From Paramacrobiotus metropolitanus (taxonomy: Eukaryota > Tardigrada > Eutardigrada > Parachela > Macrobiotidae), in the NCBI RefSeq assembly GCF_019649055.1, contig NW_026570304.1, positions 372,001 through 436,000 on the forward strand: a DNA stretch of 64,000 nt, given 5' to 3'. The notes under the pieces were generated by a model that was given only the letters and a program-made list of their open reading frames with translations, was not told where the DNA came from and made no database searches. The stretch's first letter is position 1. Each line of letters starts with the position of its first letter. Shown piece after piece: positions 22,369 to 34,089 of this stretch. Both the position numbers and the translations under genes were made by a program.

Positions 22369-23640
22369 TTCTTTCACAATGAACCTGAGTAGTAATGCAT
22401 ATGCGCATTTGTGCGGATCAGATAACTTTCCCGGCAGACTCAGTAACTGCAGTGCCCAGTGCTCGGCCGACTTCCGGAATCGGAAGTCTATGCATTATCA
22501 TTGACTTTGCAGTGTTGACGTAGTCTTGGTATTTTACTATTCAGCGAGGTCTGCCTGCGTTTGAATTTCGTCCTCCAGACACCCCTGTCGTTTCTCCTTG
22601 CAAATTCTCGTCCCTTAATTAAAACTGTCTTTCGTGATGACTGTCCCGAACATGCGTGGCGTTAATGGTTCCCGCAATGATACGAGGCGGTACGCGGGTG
22701 ATGAAGAGCCCGGTGTCAACTCCCGTTGCGGACCGTTGCGGACAGTCTTCTGTTCTCCGGGATATGTTGGAGTTGGCAGTTGGACTATGGTGCTTATAAG
22801 CGTATGGTTATGATCGTCCACGCCGGCAGATATACGATTTCCATCATACCGTTAAGAAGCTTCAGATGGCGGGCGGAACTTTATGGGAAAGTTGCATGGT
22901 GCGGATGTGTTTTCGATGTCCTCCCGTTCATTCCAGGGTTTGCAAAAATTTGGTTGATCAGTTGTCCTTGATCTTGGACAGCTTTTGCAGCTGCTTCGTA
23001 TGATATAAAACGACTTCCAGTTTTAAGCAAAGGCGAGAGGAATAAATAGTACAAAATTAAGAATTACAACCGTCACGAGTACCGGTAGGTAGGTTTATTG
23101 TGCCGGCTTGTAATACGAAATTATGCCGGTTTACACACAATACTGGTATATATGCAAGAAATTATTCGGACACTAGAATAACATAAATTTTGACCTTGGT
23201 TGTTAATTGAGATATAATAATAGTTAGTTCAAAATCGATAACTTTCTTATTTCGGTAACTCGCGCGCGTACCTGTTTAACTTTGCGCGAGAAACTCTCGC
23301 GCGTAGTCAAAGTACTACACGCGCGATACTCTCGCGCGTAGCCATTTCGTTAATTTATACAGGAAAAGCAGGTCTTCGTTCTATCCTTCAAAAGTCGGCG
23401 AGATACGAATTTGCACGCTGAACTTCCACGCTTTGCTACAGGTACAAGATACTGTTATGTTCGAGATACTGATACGTATGTACACTTACGAGATATGCGT
23501 ACCGCGTACGAGAAACTGATACTGATACGCGTACAAGACACCTACAGGTACATTAATATACTGATATATACTCTGAATAATTCAGGGTACATATCAGTAT
23601 AAGTGGTTCACATCAGGATACATATCAGCGAAATTCAAAG
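22369..23640. other. Gene-free stretch with CG-rich hairpins
   Basis: No gene recognised. At 23265-23345 the motif CTCGCGCGTA and its complement occur several times close together and could fold. The following 23440-23600 has short degenerate GATACTGATACG-like repeats. Confidence 0.4.
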
Positions 23641-24350
23641 AGTTTTGCTCCAGAAAGAATGAAACATAATTTGAAAATAGTAAATCATCTGGTGGCATGC
23701 GGAGTCAAAACCGGTGTTGCAAAAGGTGGTATTAGGAGCTAAAAGTGGTTTAAAAGGTGGTCCGGTAGGTGGTACGGTGTACCAGGAGTTTGGAGCCAAA
23801 GAGGTGAAAGGTGGTGTGTGGAGCATAATTATTAATGGTAACCTAATCAATAATATTTGATAGTACGGTAGTAAATAATATTGTTTTAATCTCGTAATGT
23901 TTTTATCCCGCGTCTATAATTCGTAATTAATTTGCAGTCGATGATAAGGTATGCCGTATGCGATATTACAACCAAGGGAACATTTGGTATTCGGTTTATT
24001 CACTCGTAAAGCCAGCGAATGCCCCTGCACGAGTGCAATTAATCGTAGTGCGGTGCCAATTTGGCGTGGCGTATTATGGCTGTGGATTATCGCGTCCGTA
24101 TGCTCAATGGTTTCCATAAAACTTTCATTTATGAATTTTTGGAAAACTGTCTAACTTTTTATGAATTAAAATAAAAACCTAAAATGCAAAGTAGGTATTG
24201 ACATGCGACTGCAGCAGATAAATGTGGAGGTTATTTTGCTGCAGATCTTTTTTATTTTTGCGTCACTTCTGACAGTTTCCTGCATTGGGCAGTGTGGTGA
24301 ATATGCTCAAATCACATGCTGCATGTTGCTCACATGTCCAACAGAGGGAT
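23640..24350 (+). repeat. Dispersed repeat, inverted partner of 48330-49030
   Basis: The reverse complement of this stretch matches 48330-49030 across most of its length, with indels. Shared landmarks are the run of GGTGG boxes with ACCACC on the other side, TCGTAAAGC and CCCTGCACGAGTGCAAT. Both copies code, in the orientation of the shared segment, for FIALVQGHSLALRVN or LIALVQGHSLALRVNK. The class of the repeat is unknown. Confidence 0.65.
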
Positions 24351-24541
24351 CTACCGCAGCTTTAAATTGATTGGGTAACTGTAAGTCTGTAACTAATCAA
24401 AACTTTCAGAAACTTTACTACTGGTTCAATACAGTGAGTGAAATTTGTAGATTCTGGGCACAATGTTCGGTTCAGTTCAGGCTCGATGTCGGATTACCCG
24501 TCCGCCCCGTGGGCCTCACAATTAAACCAGGAATATATATA

Positions 24542-26899
24542 TCTCTATATAATAATCGCGTAAGCCTTAATCTTTGTTGAGTCCGTCAGCTCAACGCACT
24601 GATCCAAACTGCCATGACTATGTATCATTCGATAGTTCTTAAAGTGTAGATTTGCCATCAGAAATCCGTTTTTCAAGAAAAAGTTAAGTCTGAAGGAAAA
24701 CTTTCAAAAACTTTAACATACAAAGTCTATGGGAAAACCCAAGAACCCACCACTGCTAAACCGACCACCCCATCACTGTCTCAACAGCCAACACGCTTTT
24801 TTGACAGTTTTGATGCAGATGGATGGAACTTTTACGTTCCATAACAGATAATATTCCATCGTTTTTATGTATATTTCTCATCAAAATTTAATTTTCAAAA
24901 AAAATTAAACGAAAGAAAGAAGACAAAGGGGCTGCGAAGATTCTGCGACTGTTGGATGGTTTTTAAGTCTGATTTTAAAAACGTACCTGACCCCCGCACT
25001 GGTTTATTTAGTTTCCGCTTAACTACGCTGTGAAGTGCCTTCCCGGGCGGGCGCGATTGCCTTTCGTGGCAGAATTGCCCGCGAATTAAGGCAAATTTGC
25101 TACTTTTTCGTTTTCAGTAAATAAGGCAAGGTGGTGTTGAGAAAGACAAACAGGGAACTTGGAATATTTAAGATTTGCTTCGAAGGACAGCAAACTGTTT
25201 GCGTTGCACGTTGTGTTTGGATTAAAGAACCCCTAATACATACGAGTATCAATGCAAATCCCACTTTCTGCTCAAGCTAAATCATGTTCAGTTTAAAAAT
25301 GGGTAGGGTGGAATTGATGTGGAGCGAATTGTACTATGTAAGGCGGAATGCTTCATTGTTAAGTAAAAAAGGACAAATGAATTTTTCAGTTCGCTATATA
25401 GCATGCTGGGAAGGGCGCAAAAGGAGCTCGCGAAGCAGCAAGCACGTAAGAATTTCATTTAAAGTTCTCGCTTTGAAAAAGAATTACCGTAAAAGCGAAG
25501 ATGGAAAGTTGGAAACCCAATGAAATGCGTCTGTTCTTATTTAAATTTAAAGTTTGCAAATGTGCTCTGTGGTTAAGGCAATGGTAAAAAAAAACGGCGA
25601 TAGCAAGTAAAGCGGTTGCTCTGTCAGTGTACTGATCGTTTAACTGGGGTAAAAAGGGCACCAGTGGTATTACTATTCAAATTGGGATTTAAAGTACAAG
25701 TAAACTGTTATCGGATAGTCTACGGCTCTAAAGCTTTAAAAAGCGCGGAATGACAAAAATGGGAAGGGAGAGCAACTTCTAATAAATTTACGGATGCCCT
25801 GTTCAGCAGGTGCACGAAATTTAAATGACTGATAACTGATCTGGAAATTAAAAAATAGATGGGGAACTAATGAGGAAATTTCTCCTCTTTAACACGCAGA
25901 ATTTTGCATTTCAGGTTTAGGGTCATCTCTGCAGTCAATTAAAGCGGCAGGCAAATTTTTCAGTAGACATTATCGTCATCTGTGACTTTGGTATATTGTA
26001 GAATTTTACGCTTCGTCCATAAAATAAAGGGTGGTACTATAGGCACCCCTTTCACCCCCGTTTGCTTTAGGCATCTTCTTTTGCACCCTGTTTTGCTGCA
26101 GGCACCCCTTTTCAGTTTCAGTTAGATAGTTCTCGCACCCGGTTTTTTCCGCCGACTATAGGTACCCATTTTTATTTTTTTTCCGCATGACTGAAAATGG
26201 TTTTTTGACAGTTTTTTCGGTTCACAAAAATTTCAACAATCTGACATGTGACTAGGTCAGGCATTCACATAAAAGGTGTACAACGGAGTAGGGACCACAT
26301 CCGACAAGGGACCGGTTTGGATGATCGGGCAGCATGCTGCAGAGGAGATCATTTGACTACGAATGGTTGGAACGTTTCTCTTTGATGCCGCTTGAAAGTA
26401 GCTTCGAATGCGGAAAAGCCAAAAAGGGCGGGTAACTGCAGGGTAGCCTTCTGGTAGACCAGGTCATTGTCAGATCGTGGATGATCTTCGGATGGGTTAC
26501 TTATTCCCGAATTGGACAATATGAACACAGAGCCGTGTCAGTTCTGCTGGAGAGCTCGCATGTATTACAAGAGAAAAAATCTGAGGTCGATAGTGCATAT
26601 GACTTTCAGAAACTTCTATAAGGTCATGAAATTCGGTCTTAAAACATAGCACAAGAAAACAAAGGGTAAGCTTATAGCTTTTGCACGTGACAGGGTGCAG
26701 GGATTAATTAATGGAAAGTGGTGCCCACTTTGACTCAAAGCGGGTGCGAAAGGGGATGCCTGTAGATAACGGGGGTAAAAAGGGGTGCCTATAGTCACTT
26801 CCTAAAATAAAACCTGTACTTTACCTGCAGGCTGCAATTATGAGTTATGATTTGTCCATCGCAATAATTATTCCGCGCAATTTGCGCGGGGTCTGCTAG
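24542..26899 (+). mobile_element. Non-autonomous Helitron, complete, with a nested MITE
   Basis: It starts TCTCTATATAATAATCGCG after an A (24541) and ends CCGCGCAATTTGCGCGGGG, TCTG, CTAG (26896-26899) before a T. The 5' and 3' ends match the 40345-41750 copy throughout, and that copy is shorter by the insert at 26029-26802. Without the insert the element is about 1.6 kb. No coding sequence is recognisable. Confidence 0.85.
26029..26802 (+). mobile_element. MITE nested in the Helitron
   Basis: The ends are an inverted repeat of about 30 bp (GGGTGGTACTATAGGCACCC at the left; the reverse complement of the right end reads GGAAGTGACTATAGGCACCC). Direct copies of the flank TAAAATAAA stand at 26020-26028 and 26803-26811, a likely 9-bp target-site duplication. 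The 774-bp insert has no open frame of note and is absent from the sister Helitron at 40345. A 9-bp duplication is seen in Mutator-like elements, but the family is not certain. Confidence 0.8.
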
Positions 26900-28798
26900 T
26901 ATATATATATATATGTATACACCGTCCTCCAATTTGTTTTTCATCATCCTGCTGACCATGGAAGTGTTAGTTTTAAAGGTTCTGCCTGCACTTCGGCTAC
27001 TTGGTGTGATTATAGAATTTTCAGTTTGTAATTCTGCAATAAAAAACGTAGTCTGTGTCTGTTGTACTTCTAAAGCAAGCGTATTAAAAGCTAAAGCTTG
27101 AAGGATAGCAAGAAAGGTAAGCATTTGAAATTAACCCAGCCCGAATGGCTGAATTTGCTGGGGCGTTTGTGCGGCCGCAATACCGCATTTGAACACAATT
27201 TATTCTGTAAGCCGCCAGTGAGCGGGCGAAACATCGGAAATAAACGGCATGTTGAAACTGCGCTCCCGAAGGCGGCTGCCACGGCTCCCAGCGTTTGGGC
27301 TGCGTAAGGGGCGGGCATTAAGCTTCCGCCAATGCCCATTCAGTTTCGGAATTCAAATTTTGCACAGGGCCGCTGCACGTTTGTGCATGTTTAGTTTTCA
27401 TTTTAAAATTTTTTTAGCTGCAGCGAACTCGTCTTTGTGTCTATCAGTTAGGTTTTGATTTTTCTTTTCAGTTAATCTTGCGAACTTCGAGACCGATTTT
27501 TCAAGATGTTCAAAACTAATATCCTCTTAGAATTAGTAGTATTAGTAATTAGTTCGATGTTAACGTTGAAATGGAGGTGGAATCAACAGAGCTGCAAGCT
27601 GTTGTAAGTAGTACTTACGGTTTTTGATCGAAACCTTCCCAGTTCCCACTCTTTTATCACCCTTCTGGATGTGGAAAGTCTTTAGCTTTAACTGATATGG
27701 AACGCCGAATTCGAGGCCCGCGATAACACGAAATTAAACAGGTAAGCGTATTGTAACTCGAGCGCATTATAAACTAGCCTTGTGCTTCGTTATCGCCTTG
27801 TTGCTGTCTTGTGTGGTTGTGCTGTTCGTCAGCCTTTGAATTGTTTTTGTGCATTCACATTGTTTTTGTGCATTTTTGTCCTTTTCTTGTGGTTTTATGG
27901 TCCTTAACAGCTGAACTGGAAATTTACAGCTGTGTTTATTGCAGGAGCTGTGGGAGCAAATCGTCGCGTCTCGGTCGAAATCGAGGAGCACTTGGACTTC
28001 GTCTGATCTTCAAAATTCAGTTTGCTGTTGTCGGAAAATTACTTTCGAAAACGCTGCGTGAAGGCATTTCTCTAGATCATAATAGTTTGATTTGAATTTT
28101 GTGGGATTTTGTACGTTTATGTTGTATTTGTAACATCGACATCGGTCGCTGAATGGTGTATTTCTCATAATTTCATGGTATGATTTTATGTTTTTTTATT
28201 TATTTATTGGATGCACATTGCAGTGTACAGAGTCTACTACAGACTGTGTCGAAACCGGCCGCTGAACGGTATTTTGGTATTCTATTAAAACCTACGAATG
28301 ACCTTTTTCTTGCCCCAAAACGGCTGCTTTTTTGCGCCAACGTAAGCCCAGCGCGGGCTCTAAGTGCGTCCGAAATAACGCGTGAAAATGTCCTCAGAGT
28401 AGCGCAACCAATGATCCAGGGTCCGGTCGCCTCGGAAAACCCGGCGACCAGGCCTGGATGTATTGGGTGCCCTTTTGTGGGGTTCGTGCGAGCCTAAAAC
28501 TGCCGACTCATTGCGCCAGCAAATTACTTGTTTAGAACTGGGTAACGATTCGAAAATCCTTTTGCGTTGTGAGGAAAGCCGGTTATTTACAGATACTTAA
28601 CCAAGCTGAAGCGCCGCACAGAAGCTGAAGATCGCGCAATAGTGGTACTGGATGCCAGGGATTCGTCGCATTCGGTCACACTGTCTCAGAAAATCTGGGT
28701 TGCCCAAAATTTAAAAAAGACGTTGAACATTTTGCTTAATTACTTATACTGTATTTTTGCTCAATTTCTTGATAATGTAATTTATTTGCTTGTGAAGA
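26900..28798. other. Gene-free stretch
   Basis: It starts with a short TA microsatellite (26900-26912). I found no supported gene. The frames at 27811-28095 and 28180-28497 overlap low-information sequence. Confidence 0.35.
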
Positions 28799-28990
28799 TT
28801 GGAATGCGCTGAACGGTCGAAGCATCAAGGCATTAAAGTGTCGATGGTGTGGATTCTATCGGGATCCTGTGCACGTCAGGCGGCAAAGCTAAGCAACCGA
28901 CTTCGTCGGTCCGCAAGGGCTGCTTTCGCTCAGTCTTTTCCACATATTCAGTTATTTTCGTTACCTTGGATTTTGCGTCTCGCTCTGCTT
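28799..28990 (+). repeat. Dispersed repeat, inverted partner of 43930-44120
   Basis: The segment GGTGTGGATTCTATC...GGATCCTGTGCACGT occurs in reverse complement at about 44040-44085. Both copies code for VWILSGSCAR in one frame, which suggests they derive from a coding sequence or a common transposon. Identity unknown. Confidence 0.5.
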
Positions 28991-29141
28991 CATTCCACAA
29001 TTCAGCCTATATAATTATGTAAAGGGAGCCGTCAGCGCTATGACAACCATAACTCACCTCAACTCCGACTAGCACACCGATATCGACAGAAGCAGGAACG
29101 CCAGGCCAAGCAATGCTCTTACTTCTAGGACAAAACTGTGG

Positions 29142-29645
29142 CTATACTGTGCCGCAACTTACTGTTCCTTCTTCTGACACGGGGGATTCACTACCTCCTT
29201 GCAGATAGGTTATCGTCTGACTGAGAACCGCCACTATTCGTAAACCCTTTCCGGCGTTGTTCCTCTTTCTGGACACGTTCTCGAGTTTCTGCCGGAACGA
29301 ATCTCTCGCTGCCGGTTCAGCCGTTGTCCAGTAGCCTTGAGGCACGCAGGACTTTCGGATGACGAAATCACCTGGTCGAACGATCCGTCCCTGGAGGTCT
29401 TCACCAGATGGCGGCGCACTTATCTGCTCGTCAGGAAGCAGTTCACGTGCATGCACCCCGCCCACCGTGATCTCGACCAAAGCGTAGTGAATCAAAGCCT
29501 CAAAGCCGGACAGAACGAGTTTGGCGGGATACCATTTCCCTGGCTGATCGGGATGGCTGCGAAATAGCCCTTGTTCTAGTACATCTTCATAATCGTCTCC
29601 GGCAGGAACACTGCGGAACTCGTTTGCACTCGGCGCCCATGGCTA
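29142..29645 (-). pseudogene. Family exon-1 fragment (unnamed N-terminal domain)
   Basis: The minus frame reads from about 29645: ANEFRSVPAGDDYEDVLEQG, then GKWYPAKLVLSGFEALIHYA, then ALVEITVGGVHARELLPDEQ and FVIRKSCVPQGYWTTAEPAA. The intact gene at 36358-38584 has, in the same order, WYSGKVLTYRFKELRNMALV, VMIGGQRLLELLPHRQIRAS and FVMHASSVPKGNRTLQL. The frame is open for this exon only, and I see no matching F-box exon downstream on the minus strand before 29142. It is a fragment or a separate degenerate member. Confidence 0.6.
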
Positions 29646-30149
29646 GGCTCCTCACACAGTGTATTAGAAGTTTAAGAGAAAATAATGATGTAGTTGCCCG
29701 TCGGTGCGGATAACTCGGTAGTTAGTATTGGTAACTTAGCCACACCGATTAATCACATGGGTATAGAGCGCAAAGCCACGCAAGGGTTCGATTCCCGTCA
29801 GCTGCAAGACTTTATTTTATCAGGACTTTCGGTTAATCGTATTTTTTAAAATTAGATTGAAATTTGTCACGACTTCATAAAAGTGCATTTATTGATTTAC
29901 TCATGAATCATGATGGCAGTTTAATCAGCTTGTGTGGCTCATAATAATATGCGTAACGCAATGGCAAACGGAAGTACGCAAGCATAGAAGGTGTGTTTAT
30001 GACGCTTATATTTGTTTGATCATATTGTACTGTTTATCAGATAACTGCGTATGGGATAACCATGTGGCTGGTGCAGCCATCGACAAACCCGAAGATTAAT
30101 TGCTTATGCGTTTTTTGTAACGAACAGATTTAATCAGTATATTTCGCAT

Positions 30150-30400
30150 CCGGTCGTTTCTGCGGGAGTGTTATTTCGTTTCCGGTCATTTGTGCCGGAG
30201 TGTAATTTTGTTTCCGGTCGTTTTGGCCTGAAGGGACCTAAGTGGTAGATTTCGACCCAGGAATATTGGCCTTGGTGGTGAATTACCACTAAACACATGG
30301 ACCTACGTGATAAATTTCCACTCAGGAATAATGGCCTACGTGATACGAGTAAATTTCCACTCAGGAATAATGGCCTAGGTGATAAAAAATTACCGTTACA
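30150..30400. repeat. Two short tandem repeats
   Basis: The first is three copies of about 33 bp around TTTCCGGTCGTTT (30150-30235). The second is three to four copies of about 45-50 bp around AATTTCCACTCAGGAATAAT (30240-30395). Confidence 0.7.
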
Positions 30401-30491
30401 TCCGTTATTCACGAGTTATCTTTACTATTCCAGTCTCCTGTTCAATTACTAGCACCGTCACGCGGTGCACTGCTTTTATTATGCAACATTG

Positions 30492-30992
30492 GTGGAGGTC
30501 AATTACATTTGGGTAAGCGTTGCGCGTCGGGTAACGGGAAAACGCGTAAAAAATGTGACGTAGCAGCGCGTAACCAAGCAAACATTCTGATTCGCTGTCA
30601 CAAAATCTGGGATGGGTTTTCAGCTTACTTGTCCGCGTAAGCGTTGCGCTTCGACGTCGAAGCGCAACCATTACCCAAACTACGAGTAACTCGTAACTCT
30701 CCTGCACAGATCTACAAAATTTTTGTGTGTTTGGACCAAAAGTAAATCCAACGACCGAGAGTCATAATCCAAAACTCATAATTAACTTTTTTGACGTAAT
30801 ACCACATTTACTACATTACAGCATTAAAAATGAGTTTTTCAGTTCCACTTCGGTGTTCAATTTCTTTCTTCGCACGGAAGCGTACTCGACTCACGATTGG
30901 ACGATTGTTTTTCTGCTGAGTCATGGCTAATTTTTTACGCGTCTCTCCATTACCCGACGCGCAACAGTTACCCAAATGTAATTGACCTCTAC
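30492..30992 (+). mobile_element. MITE with about 64-bp terminal inverted repeats
   Basis: The left end GTGGAGGTCAATTACATTTG (30492 on) and the reverse complement of the right end GTAGAGGTCAATTACATTTG match for about 64 bp. Direct flanks CATTG stand at 30487-30491 and 30993-30997, a possible 5-bp target-site duplication. The middle contains the perfect palindrome at 30643-30668. No transposase is encoded. Confidence 0.8.
30643..30668. repeat. 26-bp perfect palindrome in the MITE
   Basis: GTTGCGCTTCGAC is followed directly by its exact reverse complement. Confidence 0.9.
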
Positions 30993-31124
30993 CATTGTGT
31001 TTTAGCTGTTGTAGAAGGATGCTACCGAGTACCGACTACGGAGTTTTTACGACCATGGATACTTATTGTAAGTAATGTAATTATTTATCGACCGAAGCGT
31101 AGCGAAGGTCCTCTATGTTCAGCG

Positions 31125-31470
31125 TTCATGAAAAATGTGGTGTCTGTCGGTCACCGCCATCTAATGCACACATGCGCAACCTTTACACTGCCCATTGCAC
31201 ATATGCGCGCTGGCCGTATATACTCAAGGTGCATGCAAACTGTGGTGTCTGTCGGTCACCGCCATCTACTCCGCATATGCGCGGCATTGCTACTACTACA
31301 TTGCTACAGTATAAAAATGCATACATACACGGTCACCCACCGCCATCTAATGCATATTTGTATGGTCACCACATACGATGAAACGCACACATGCACAGTC
31401 ACCCTGCTATCAAAACCGGAAGTGATGGCTGTTCGTATATACTCGGGCCGCGTGTAAAATGTGGTGTCTG
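31125..31470. repeat. Tandem repeat around GTCACCGCCATCTA
   Basis: The motif GTGGTGTCTGTCGGTCACCG followed by CCATCTA recurs at about 31138 and 31240, with degenerate versions near 31330 and 31455. The spacing is about 100 bp. No coding function. Confidence 0.6.
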
Positions 31471-31499
31471 CTGGTCCATTCCTATTCATAAGGTGTTCA

Positions 31500-33300
31500 G
31501 AGGCGCGGTAGCCGTATAAAAATACTGTGCTGCCTAATGCCGTTTCAATTTATCTCGTTGTTTATTCGTGGTAACCATTTTGTATTCCTATCCTTGCACC
31601 GTACGTAAACCACGTAAACCATGACCGAAGCGTAGCAGTAAATTTATTAATATTTTTTATCTACTTATTAGCAAAAATGTGCAGAATGAATGTTACGGTT
31701 TTAGATGCAGTGTCTGTAGAGTGCAACCATTGCCGCTCTCCATTAATGCAGACAGACAGTCAGTCTGACTCTGCCACTCTGCACTAATGTACAGAGCGGC
31801 AACGGTACAAGTACAACAGTGTTGTGTTACTTAGTAAACAGTAAAGTAAAGGGATTTGCTTAGTAAACAGTAACCTAATATTAAACAGTAAGTAAACAGT
31901 AAAGTTTTTGAGAACAAAAACAGTAACAGTAAGTAAAGATTTTGGGCTGACAGTAAACAGTAAAGTAAACAGTAAAGGAAAAATTCATTTTTTTTACTAC
32001 GATTTTTATTGGAATTTACTGGGGTTTCAACCGAAAATTGCTTGTTACCTTCGCGCTTCGCGCGAAATTTGTCTGCTTCTAGCGCAATTTATTGCTAAAA
32101 TCCGAACAAGGAAGACTGGTGTGCAGTTGGTGCACTGCCCAATGTGCACTCACGCTGTGCATCGTGTAATTTTTCTTAGCAAAACCATTTTTCTTCACTG
32201 AAATTTTTGGCTAGCAAAAAGTATTACTGAGTATTACTGGTTTACTTAGTAAAGCAAATTTTGAGGTGAATAGTAAACAGTAAATAAACAGTAAAGGTTT
32301 GGGCAGAAAAAAAGTAACAGTAAAGTAAAGCAAAAGTACCCGACAGTAAACAGTAAGTAAAGGTCCAAAACTGACAGTAAAGCAACACTGAAGTACAATC
32401 ATGTGACCGGTGAGGCCTTCCAGGCAGATCAAGATTCTCCTGTTTTCAGAATATGGCAAAAGTTTTGAATCGGACATTTTTGCCGGTCATAATGAAAAAC
32501 ATTGTGCGAAACTAAAGCCTACTTGAAGGGACATACTCGTTCGTACATGTAAGTATTTACGGTCTCAGTTGCGGTGACCGTCCTTCAGGTCCGGCGGATG
32601 CATGGTTTCACCGACTACAGACGAGTTTCTGGACAATATTTAATGAAATTTCCGGGAAAACCAGAATTTATTGTACAATAAAATACAAAGCATTTTCTAA
32701 GGGCAATAATTATTAGAGCAGTACTACTGTATGCAATGCGGAAAAGCGCCAGACTATTACCTAAATGTACCGTGAAGTTATTGAGCAGGAGCAGATCGAC
32801 AACAAATTGAACATTCTGCGAGAGCACTGTATAGTCAGAAGCCACTGAGAACACCGTTCTAACAGAATCATCCAAGACGGATGCTTGTACGAAACACACA
32901 GTAATCAATTTCACTTTAACCAAGTGGCATTTGCAGCCAATGACAATGTTCCAGCGGTTAATACATTATACAGGCGTATTTAACCTGGTTCATCCGAGAA
33001 CAGGGCGGGTTAAGGTAAGTAAGACTTTCCAGTTTACGATTTGTTAAATTTGGTTTACCGGTGGATCGGCCGGCCTTACGAGATGTACTGTATTGATTAC
33101 GCAGTACGTACAGCCCGGTACAGGCATCGTTATGTGTTCGTGCAATGCATAACTGCGAAAGAGAAGGGGATTGCATTTAGTACATGGTGCATGCCTCGTT
33201 CAAAGTACTTATAGTTGTGTGGGCAAAGTTGTGCCTACCGGCACCTTTCGTAGCTGCCAGCAAAGTACTCCCAGACAGAGTTATCTTCTGTCGGCATGGA
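31500..33300. other. Gene-free stretch with low-complexity blocks
   Basis: It contains AGTAAA/CAGTAAA-rich simple sequence at about 31840-31985 and 32255-32390, and nothing else that I recognise. Confidence 0.45.
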
Positions 33301-33309
33301 AGTAGATCG

Positions 33310-33690
33310 CTAGTACGTTATTACCCGGTCAATGCGAATATTGGATGCTCTTAAAACTCTCTCGATGTACGCGATCAGGTCACCCGTGATAGTTGCGCTT
33401 TCGTGTTCAAATCCGTCTTCACGGTCGTCATGGGCGTCCCGAATGTAGATTGTCCGCGTGGCGGGCGTGCTGTGCTTGAAGACGCAAGCATAAGCGGCGT
33501 AATCGCTCGGCAATTTCCCGTATATACTGTTCTTGAGCGTGTTTCAGACTTCTCTGCACAGCTCCTCCAACGTCAGAATATCATTCCACAGGGAACAGAC
33601 GCGCCGGCAACGCAGGCGCTCGATGGTGTCCAGTGACTTGAAGTTCTCCGCAACAATCTTATCCTACACTTTTGCCGATAATCTGTTCAC
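33310..33690 (-). pseudogene. F-box family fragment with a premature stop
   Basis: The minus frame contains KIVAENFKSLDTIERLRCRR, then VCSLWNDILTLEELCREV, a TGA (about 33541), and then AYACVFKHSTPATRTIYIRD and YIERVLRASNIRIDRVITY. The intact gene has ILKEVFHSLNSIDRLRCRRT, CQLWKAILASQELCRDV, FLYACIFKLIKTVTRTICFRG and LFRKKTAASGKRIDRLIVFQ in the same order. The TGA between the two halves is in frame with both, so it is a nonsense mutation rather than an intron border. Only part of exon 2 remains; no exon 1 or exon 3 was found nearby. Confidence 0.7.
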
Positions 33691-34003
33691 TGTGTTCTTG
33701 ACCCACTTTGCAAAATGACGGATGACCGGAAACAGGATTAAAATTGGATATGCAGCAAAAGGCGACATCGTCGCGTCAGAGGTCACTGGCATAGTTCCAT
33801 CCCAGCGGTCACAGGACCCATTCACTCGTAAGAGCAAGTAAAGCTCCACAAGGACGGTGTGCAGATACAAATGATTCAACCCGAAGAGAAGCAGCATTCG
33901 GAGATATTCGTATTTCGTATATCCCCAGATCCTATCCACGAAACGGATACCTATTGGATTTTCAGTATTCAGTGCAATAAATGCACTATTTCGCCTAACA
34001 ATG

Positions 34004-34066
34004 GCGTAGATGTGTTCAGTGAGGACCAAGTGTGTGAGTCGGCCCTCCAATGGACGTCAAAATTGT
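34004..34066 (+). pseudogene. BACK-domain fragment
   Basis: The plus frame gives ISPNNGVDVFSEDQVCESAL followed by QW, which matches the BACK-domain stretch GFSEDQVWDAVVRW in the gene at 9530-11096. It is only about 20 codons long and no BTB exon is nearby. A shorter, inverted relative is at 43570-43627 (TILPNNGVNVLSGDQ on the minus strand). Confidence 0.5.
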
Positions 34067-34089
34067 CTTACATTCGGTCCGCGACCGAA

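Noticed and set aside
23265-23345. CG-rich hairpins as an origin or promoter
   Set aside because: Only short, imperfect CG repeats; no motif or context that supports either role.
29700-29815. Possible tRNA gene: a good B-box (GGTTCGATTCC at 29785) and an A-box-like stretch upstream.
   Set aside because: The T-stem does not pair and no 5' acceptor arm complements the 3' part. It looks at best like a tRNA-derived remnant, so it is not annotated.
31840-32390. CAGTAAA-rich blocks as telomeric or CRISPR-like repeats
   Set aside because: Units are irregular simple sequence without unique spacers; not CRISPR or a telomere repeat.
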